Origin: Methanomicrobiales archaeon
GTDB taxonomy: Archaea > Halobacteriota > Methanomicrobia > Methanomicrobiales > Methanospirillaceae
Assembly (NCBI GenBank): GCA_012798365.1
Contig: JAAZNH010000190.1
Coordinates: 1-9,969 of the forward strand
Direction: 5' to 3'
Length of the DNA stretch: 9,969 nucleotides
Both the position numbers and the translations under genes were made by a program. Shown here one piece after another: positions 5,671 through 9,969 of the stretch; the stretch's first letter is position 1; each line of letters opens with the position of its first letter. The notes beneath the pieces were generated by a model that searched no databases, had not been told where the DNA came from, and saw only the letters and a program-made list of their open reading frames with translations.

Positions 5671-7275
5671 ATGTATACTATTCTTTTTGTGGATGATGAC
5701 GAGGTCCTGCTGGGTCTCAACAGGATCTACCTTGAAAAGACCGGCGATTTTTCGGTCCATACGGCAACAACGGCACATGCGGCCCTTGAAAACCTTGCCA
5801 CAACCACCTATGATGCCATCATCACGGATTACCAGATGCCGGATATGGACGGGATCACGTTTCTTAAAACCGTCCGCGGGCGGCATGCAACGCTGCCGGT
5901 CATCATCCTGACCGGCCGGGGCCGCGAAGAAGTGGTTATCGAGGCGTACGAGTCCGGTGCTGATTTTTACATCCAGAAAGGTCCCGACACACAGGGAATG
6001 ATTACTGAACTGCGGCACAAGATCCTGCGGGCGATTGAACACCGGGGCATGATAGCAGAACTCGATCACTCCCGCCAGCAGATGACCGATATCATCAACT
6101 TTTTGCCGGATGCTACCTTTGTGCTGGACATAAAAGGCCGTGTTATTGCCTGGAACCGTGCCATGGAGCAGCTGACCGGCATCAACCGTGATGCGATGCT
6201 CGGCAAGGGAGAATACGAGCATTCCCTCCCGTTTTACGGGACGAAGCGCCCGATGCTGGCAGACATCATCCTGAATAAGAATACGGTGGCCAGCGGGTAT
6301 GACCACATCGAGCAGAACGGGGATAAGATCTCTGCAGAGATCGTCATCCCCCATTTCCACAACGGGCGCGGTGCTATCATGTGGGCAACTGCCGGTCCGC
6401 TCTATGATGCAACCGGCGCGATCACCGGTGCTATCGAATCGATCCGGGATATCTCCGACCTCTGTGCCATGAAACGCGATCTCTGTATCGCCCGGGAGGC
6501 CAACCAGGCCTTCTCCGATCTCATCCCGGTTGGTATTTTCGAGATGGACAAGGATAACCAGCTCAGCTTCTCCAACATCGCTGCATGTGCCATGTTTGGT
6601 GTCATCAGGCAGGACCTGGGAAAGCCGGTCTCCATCTTTGATTTTGTTGCCCCTGAGGATCACGAACGGGTCAGTGCTGACATCACTGCCGTCATCTTCG
6701 GGAAAGCGAGTACCGGCAGGGAATACCAGCTCGTGCGCAAGGACGGGAGCAGGTTCCCCGGCCTCGTCTATGCGGCACCCATATCTGACCCGGATACCCA
6801 GCAGACGGTAGGCGTCCGGGGTGTTATTGTCGACCTGACCGAGCGTAAGCGGCAGGCGCAGGATCTCCTCGAGAGCCGGGAGCGCCTTGATCTTGCCGTT
6901 GATGCCGGTGACCTGGGAATCTGGGACATCGATATGGGCCGGATGGAGATCCACGATATCCGCAGGTGGGCCGGCCGGGCGCTCGGGTATCCACCCGAAG
7001 ACCTTGAGAAAGTGACGATTGCAACGGCCCGCTCCATGGTCCATCCCCTTGATGTCCCGCACCTGCTCTCCCATTTCCTGCTCCACCAGTCCGGCATGGA
7101 ACCCCTGTTTGAATCGGAGTTCCGCCTCCTGGCAAAGAACGGCAGCTGGCAGTGGGTGGCGGTACGGGGCAAGATTATCGGGCGCGACGCCGCGGATAAC
7201 CCGGCCCGGATTATCGGGGTCATCAACCTGATCACCCGGCCCAAGCGCCGCTCTGAAGCGGGCTCCCGCATCTGA
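5671..7275 (+). CDS. response regulator receiver protein with three PAS domains and no output domain
   Basis: A 534-residue soluble protein. Residues 1-124 are a CheY-like receiver with all key residues: D8-D10 acidic cluster, phospho-acceptor D53 (ITDYQMPD), T81 (IILTGRG) and K103 (YIQKG). Three PAS domains follow at about 135-265, 277-395 and 400-523, each ending in a PAC-like segment (for example GVRGVIVDLTERKR). PAS domains bind small ligands or cofactors or mediate dimer contacts. The protein stops right after PAS3, with no HisKA, HATPase, GGDEF or DNA-binding domain. A T-run and a new gene follow at once, so a lost kinase end is unlikely. It probably passes phosphorylation and sensory state to a partner by contact. 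REC-PAS chains are common in Methanomicrobiales. ATG 5671 puts the receiver's first strand at the N-terminus, which supports the start. Confidence 0.9.
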   Translation: MYTILFVDDDEVLLGLNRIYLEKTGDFSVHTATTAHAALENLATTTYDAIITDYQMPDMDGITFLKTVRGRHATLPVIILTGRGREEVVIEAYESGADFYIQKGPDTQGMITELRHKILRAIEHRGMIAELDHSRQQMTDIINFLPDATFVLDIKGRVIAWNRAMEQLTGINRDAMLGKGEYEHSLPFYGTKRPMLADIILNKNTVASGYDHIEQNGDKISAEIVIPHFHNGRGAIMWATAGPLYDATGAITGAIESIRDISDLCAMKRDLCIAREANQAFSDLIPVGIFEMDKDNQLSFSNIAACAMFGVIRQDLGKPVSIFDFVAPEDHERVSADITAVIFGKASTGREYQLVRKDGSRFPGLVYAAPISDPDTQQTVGVRGVIVDLTERKRQAQDLLESRERLDLAVDAGDLGIWDIDMGRMEIHDIRRWAGRALGYPPEDLEKVTIATARSMVHPLDVPHLLSHFLLHQSGMEPLFESEFRLLAKNGSWQWVAVRGKIIGRDAADNPARIIGVINLITRPKRRSEAGSRI

Positions 7276-7300
7276 TACCCGCCCCTCGCCCCCCCGTGCC

Positions 7301-7323
7301 GGAGGTATCCCTCTCTTTTTTTT
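7301..7323 (+). terminator. terminator after the REC-PAS gene
   Basis: A short stem, GAGG pairing with CCTC around TATC, is followed by a run of eight T at 7316-7323. It lies about 40 bases past the stop and separates this gene from the TPR gene. Confidence 0.6.
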
Positions 7324-7440
7324 GGACTCCTTACCCGTCCATTCCCGTCCAGCATTGCTCTACGGCGGGTCATTGACCAAATCCGGATGATAATGACCAT
7401 TGCGAGCCGGCAGAAAAACTGTGCCGCTCCTGTCGAACAG

Positions 7441-7450
7441 TTTAATAATA
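7441..7450 (+). promoter_or_regulatory. TATA box that favours the TPR gene start at 7480
   Basis: TTTAATAATA centred near 7445 would start transcription near 7471-7475, just before ATG 7480. The upstream in-frame ATGs at 7387 and 7393 would then not be transcribed from this promoter, and they would add about 30 residues without clear structure. Confidence 0.45.
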
Positions 7451-7479
7451 CTCAGGGTGAACGGGATATTACCAGAACC

Positions 7480-8241
7480 ATGTCCGGCTCCGTATCCCGG
7501 GAGAACGATGAGGCACTCACTCTTGCACGACAGGGTAAGTACCTGGAAGCAATCGCCTGTTACGACCGGGCCCTTGCAGTCAACCCGAAAAACGATCTCC
7601 TCCTCAACAGCAAGACAATCGCCCTTATCACGGTTGGCAGGTACGAAGAGGCGCTTTTAGTATCGGCAAAGGCTGCATCCGTCAACCCGGAATGTTCCGA
7701 CATCTGGATCAACCGTGCCGTTGCTTTCGAGAAACTCGGCCGGTATCCTGAAGCACGTGAATCCCTTGAACGTGCAACGGCCATCAATCCTTATGATCCC
7801 TATGCTTATGCCCTGCTTGGCATCGTGTACCAGAAAATGGATCACGAAGATCTTGCCATGGAACAGAACCGGAAGCTCCAGGAGCTGATGTTTCCCAATG
7901 AATATGCGGGCTTCTTTTTTGGCACGGCAGCCTTTCTCCTTGGCCTGCTTCTTGGCGGAGTTCATAGTGTTGAAGGCCGGCCCTTCGAGATCGTTGTCCC
8001 TGCCCAGCTGATCATCCTCCTGTTCTTCGGTATCATCTGCATCCTGTACTGGAAATCCCTCCGGCAGCAGCAGGAGATCCACCGGAAGGTGATCGTGGTC
8101 CCGTACCCGGCACCGGTCCCGGGTGACCGGAGCACCCGGGGAATGTACTTTGTCCTTTCCCTGATGGTTATCGTGTTCGTCCTGGGGATGCTCTTCGGGA
8201 GCAATGTGTGGACCTGGATGCAGCTCACCCCGCCCCTGTGA
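7480..8241 (+). CDS. TPR protein with three membrane segments
   Basis: A 253-residue protein. Residues about 8-137 hold four tetratricopeptide repeats with the usual G-Y/R-Y-x-E-A and A-x-x-x-N-P signatures (GKYLEAIACYDRALAVNP, GRYEEALLVSAKAASVNP, GRYPEARESLERATAINP, then a weaker fourth). TPRs bind other proteins. The C-terminal half carries three hydrophobic helices at about 143-162, 172-192 and 221-240, with a basic loop between the last two. The TPR part probably faces the cytoplasm as a membrane-tethered scaffold. Start choice: 7480 lies close to the first TPR and behind a TATA box; the frame is open to 7387, so a 284-residue form is possible. It lies between two signalling genes, so a scaffold role in the same system is plausible but unproven. 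Confidence 0.82.
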   Translation: MSGSVSRENDEALTLARQGKYLEAIACYDRALAVNPKNDLLLNSKTIALITVGRYEEALLVSAKAASVNPECSDIWINRAVAFEKLGRYPEARESLERATAINPYDPYAYALLGIVYQKMDHEDLAMEQNRKLQELMFPNEYAGFFFGTAAFLLGLLLGGVHSVEGRPFEIVVPAQLIILLFFGIICILYWKSLRQQQEIHRKVIVVPYPAPVPGDRSTRGMYFVLSLMVIVFVLGMLFGSNVWTWMQLTPPL

Positions 8242-8261
8242 ATAGTGCCGCCGGTAGTGTC

Positions 8262-8302
8262 CCGGGCCATCCCCGGCCCGGTCCGTTCAGCCCCGGTTGG
8301 GG
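8262..8302 (+). terminator. double hairpin after the TPR gene
   Basis: CCGGGCC (8262-8268) pairs perfectly with GGCCCGG (8275-8281). A second stem pairs GCCCC with GGGGC around GGTT, at about 8290-8303. The two follow the TPR stop by 20 bases and precede the next promoter. No T-run follows at once, so the terminator call is moderate; they may instead protect the 3' end. Confidence 0.4.
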
Positions 8303-8320
8303 CCCTGACAGAAAAGTGAA

Positions 8321-8331
8321 GGTTTTTATCC
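8321..8331 (+). promoter_or_regulatory. promoter of the response regulator / Cache sensor genes
   Basis: GGTTTTTATCC, preceded by the purine-rich GAAAAGTGAA (a BRE-like context), makes a good archaeal promoter. Transcription would begin near 8350-8358, giving a leader of about 60 bases before GTG 8418. Confidence 0.5.
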
Positions 8332-8357
8332 CATATGGAAGTAAGTAGGATCACCCA

Positions 8358-8396
8358 CTTCCCGCAGGGAAGGTCATTACTGGCCGGTGCGGGAAG
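8358..8396 (+). promoter_or_regulatory. leader with two mutually exclusive hairpins
   Basis: CTTCCC (8358-8363) can pair perfectly with GGGAAG (8367-8372) around a 3-base loop. The same segment extended to CTTCCCGC (8358-8365) can instead pair perfectly with GCGGGAAG (8389-8396). Only one can form at a time. The second stem ends 21 bases before the GTG start, so switching could affect translation or elongation. That role is inference. Confidence 0.35.
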
Positions 8397-8417
8397 AAGC
8401 AGCGAGCGTGTCCGGAC

Positions 8418-8795
8418 GTGGCCTACAATATCCTGATTGTCGAAGATGAGATGATCATCGCAATGGAGATTGCGGCTGTCATTAAGAAGATGGGACATTC
8501 CGTAGTGGGAACCGCAATGAAAGGCGAGGATGCCATCAGCCTTGCCGAACTCCGCCATCCTGATCTTGTCCTGATGGATATCTTCCTCAAAGGCATGATG
8601 GACGGGATCACTGCCGCGGAGATCATCTTCCACACGTACAATATCCCCGTGATCTACCTGACGGCCAACTCCGATGTGAACACCCTTGAGCGGGCCCTGA
8701 AGACCAAGCCGTTCGGGTACCTGACAAAACCGGTCAATGCAACGGAACTGCATACCGCCATCGAACGCGCCCTCCATAAGTTCCGCCACATGTGA
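8418..8795 (+). CDS. single-domain response regulator (CheY-like receiver)
   Basis: A 125-residue stand-alone receiver domain. Visible residues are the acidic pair E9/D10 (IVEDE), phospho-acceptor D54 in LVLMDIFLKG, T82 in VIYLTANS and K104 in YLTKPVN. The 'MDIFLKGMMDGI' loop, with residues inserted between D54 and the GI motif, is typical of receivers found with hybrid sensor kinases in methanogens. With no output domain it probably relays phosphate or binds a partner. The GTG at 8418 is the only possible in-frame start: upstream the frame reaches a stop at 8346 with no other ATG, GTG or TTG. No ribosome binding site is clear. It lies 75 bases upstream of the Cache sensor gene and probably shares its transcript. 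Confidence 0.9.
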   Translation: MAYNILIVEDEMIIAMEIAAVIKKMGHSVVGTAMKGEDAISLAELRHPDLVLMDIFLKGMMDGITAAEIIFHTYNIPVIYLTANSDVNTLERALKTKPFGYLTKPVNATELHTAIERALHKFRHM

Positions 8796-8870
8796 GTGCC
8801 TCAACCCCGTGCGGTCCCGGCCCTGTGGCGCATCCCTGCACCAGAAATCCCCAGGAGTACCTGATCGATC

Positions 8871-9969
8871 GTGAATCCCGGCACAACCCCGCAGATCCAG
8901 TTCAATGTCCGGGCAAAGATCCTCATTGTTTTCCTCGTGCTCTCGATGGCAACCCTCATCATCATGGGCATTGCCGCGGTTATCACCATCAGCGATATCG
9001 GGAATTCGGCACAGGAGAGCAGCACAACGCTTGGGACCGTGGCAGTCCGTGACAGCAGTGCAGCGCTCTGGAACGGGACAGAACAGTACATGATCCGGAT
9101 CGCCACCGACCAGGCTGACCTGGTTGACCAGATCTTCTGGTCCACGGAAGCGGAACTCACTCTCCTTGCCGATCATGCCCGGTCGGTCGAGAATTCTCCC
9201 GCTGCCGGATCAGGGATCCGCTCCTACCCCGTCTCTGTACTCCCACCGGACCCGATGCGGGCAACGGTCGTTTATATCGCGCCGGGCAGTCAGGTGCGGG
9301 AAACGGATCCAGAGTACCTGGCGCTTGCCGGGATGGATGACATGCTTGCGTCCATGTACCGGACGGATGGTGACCTTGTGTCGGTCTATGTGGCAACCGA
9401 GTCCGGGATCCTGCGGGCATACCCCTGGGAGGGCGACCTTGGACCTTCTTATGACCCGCGGACCCGTTCGTGGTTTGCTGCCGCGAAGGCCTCTGATAAG
9501 GTCGCCTGGAGCGAACCATACGTGGATGCATCCGGCCATGGCCTGATCCTGACCAGTTCAAAGAGCATTCCCACGCGGTATGGGACCTGGGTGGTGGCTT
9601 CCGATGTCACGGTAAGCCAGCTCAGCACCTATACCAACCTGACGCTCGGGGGAAAAGGGTATGCAGTGCTGCTGGATGACAAGGGAACTGTCATCAGCCG
9701 CCCGGGCCTGGGCGCGGGCACGGGAAGGTGGGACCAGCCGTTCCCCGCCGAGAATGCGCTGACCGCGTCGGATCCCGGCCTTGCCGCAGTCGGCAGTGCC
9801 ATGGTTGCCGGCAGGACCGGCGTGGGGTATGTCCGGTTCAACGGGACACAAACCATTGTGGCATATGCCCCGGTACGGTCTCTCAACTGGAGTTATGCAG
9901 TCTCCCTGCCGGCAAAAGAAGTGGTTGCGCCGATCATCACAACCGAGAGTACGATCGTGAATGCCACCC
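8871..9969 (+). CDS. Cache-domain membrane sensor, N-terminal part (runs off the window)
   Basis: The first 366 residues of a longer protein. A membrane helix lies at about residues 15-40 (ILIVFLVLSMATLIIMGIAA), followed by an extracytoplasmic double Cache domain at about 70-350. Its membrane-distal lobe has the typical YDPRTRSWFAAA, then VAWSEPYVDASGHGLILTSS, and its proximal lobe has GYAVLLDDKGTVISRP. Cache domains bind small extracellular ligands such as amino or organic acids. The output domain lies past the edge: a second helix plus HAMP with a kinase, chemoreceptor or SpoIIE-type phosphatase part are all possible. The TLGxVAVRDSSAAL stretch at 53-66 recalls sensors with phosphatase output, but that is a weak hint. 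GTG 8871 is the first possible start after an in-frame stop at 8862, and AGGAG lies 13 bases upstream. Confidence 0.88.
   Translation, partial: MNPGTTPQIQFNVRAKILIVFLVLSMATLIIMGIAAVITISDIGNSAQESSTTLGTVAVRDSSAALWNGTEQYMIRIATDQADLVDQIFWSTEAELTLLADHARSVENSPAAGSGIRSYPVSVLPPDPMRATVVYIAPGSQVRETDPEYLALAGMDDMLASMYRTDGDLVSVYVATESGILRAYPWEGDLGPSYDPRTRSWFAAAKASDKVAWSEPYVDASGHGLILTSSKSIPTRYGTWVVASDVTVSQLSTYTNLTLGGKGYAVLLDDKGTVISRPGLGAGTGRWDQPFPAENALTASDPGLAAVGSAMVAGRTGVGYVRFNGTQTIVAYAPVRSLNWSYAVSLPAKEVVAPIITTESTIVNAT

Noticed and set aside
5584..7086. 500-codon open frame antisense to the REC-PAS gene
   Set aside because: The plus strand has a clear receiver and PAS domains. The antisense frame shows no recognisable domain and is a by-product of GC-rich codon use.
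7387..7479. Longer start for the TPR protein at ATG 7387
   Set aside because: It is possible, but the extra 31 residues are unstructured, no ribosome binding site precedes it, and a TATA box at 7441 points to ATG 7480.
7962..9176. 404-codon minus-strand open frame across the TPR, receiver and Cache genes
   Set aside because: It spans three well-supported plus-strand genes and their promoters, is rich in His, Arg and Asp, and has no domain.

Overview
The window reads as chromosomal DNA of a methanogenic archaeon, most likely of the Methanomicrobiales (Methanoregula-like). This is an inference from several things seen together: GC-rich coding DNA with AT-rich archaeal TATA boxes 20-35 bases before many starts, near-leaderless ATG starts, GTG starts, oligo-T terminators, small transglutaminase-like membrane proteins, a REC-PAS-PAS-PAS protein, and a secreted protein with a proline/threonine-rich stalk and a C-terminal anchor. 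No tRNA, rRNA, insertion sequence, integrase or CRISPR array was seen.

Layout. Positions 1-212 hold no gene I can support, only a degenerate ~33-base repeat near the left edge. Positions 213-2427 hold two adjacent plus-strand genes. Both encode single-pass membrane proteins with a Cys-His-acid transglutaminase-like domain. The second adds an N-terminal zinc ribbon and three C-terminal six-cysteine repeats. On the minus strand follow a GNAT acetyltransferase (2570-3031) and a small protein whose C-terminus resembles a winged helix (3135-3527). A promoter region of about 360 bases, rich in inverted repeats, separates the latter from a divergent flavin reductase-like gene (3886-4446) with a long, hairpin-containing leader. 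The gap at 4447-4723 carries T-runs and two strong inverted repeats, and separates that gene from a convergent secreted, C-terminally anchored protein (4724-5452, minus).

From 5671 to the right edge the window is signalling genes, all on the plus strand: a REC-PAS-PAS-PAS protein with no output domain, a TPR protein with three membrane segments, a single-domain response regulator, and the N-terminal part of a Cache-domain membrane sensor that runs off the edge.

How they may work together. The right-hand genes look like a sensory and phosphorelay neighbourhood: an extracellular Cache sensor, a stand-alone receiver 75 bases upstream of it, and a REC-PAS protein that probably passes signals by protein contact. 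The left-hand pair suggests cell-surface protein processing or binding. The most unusual items are the zinc ribbon / membrane / transglutaminase / Cys-repeat protein, the leader of the flavin reductase-like gene, and the response-regulator leader, which has two mutually exclusive hairpins.
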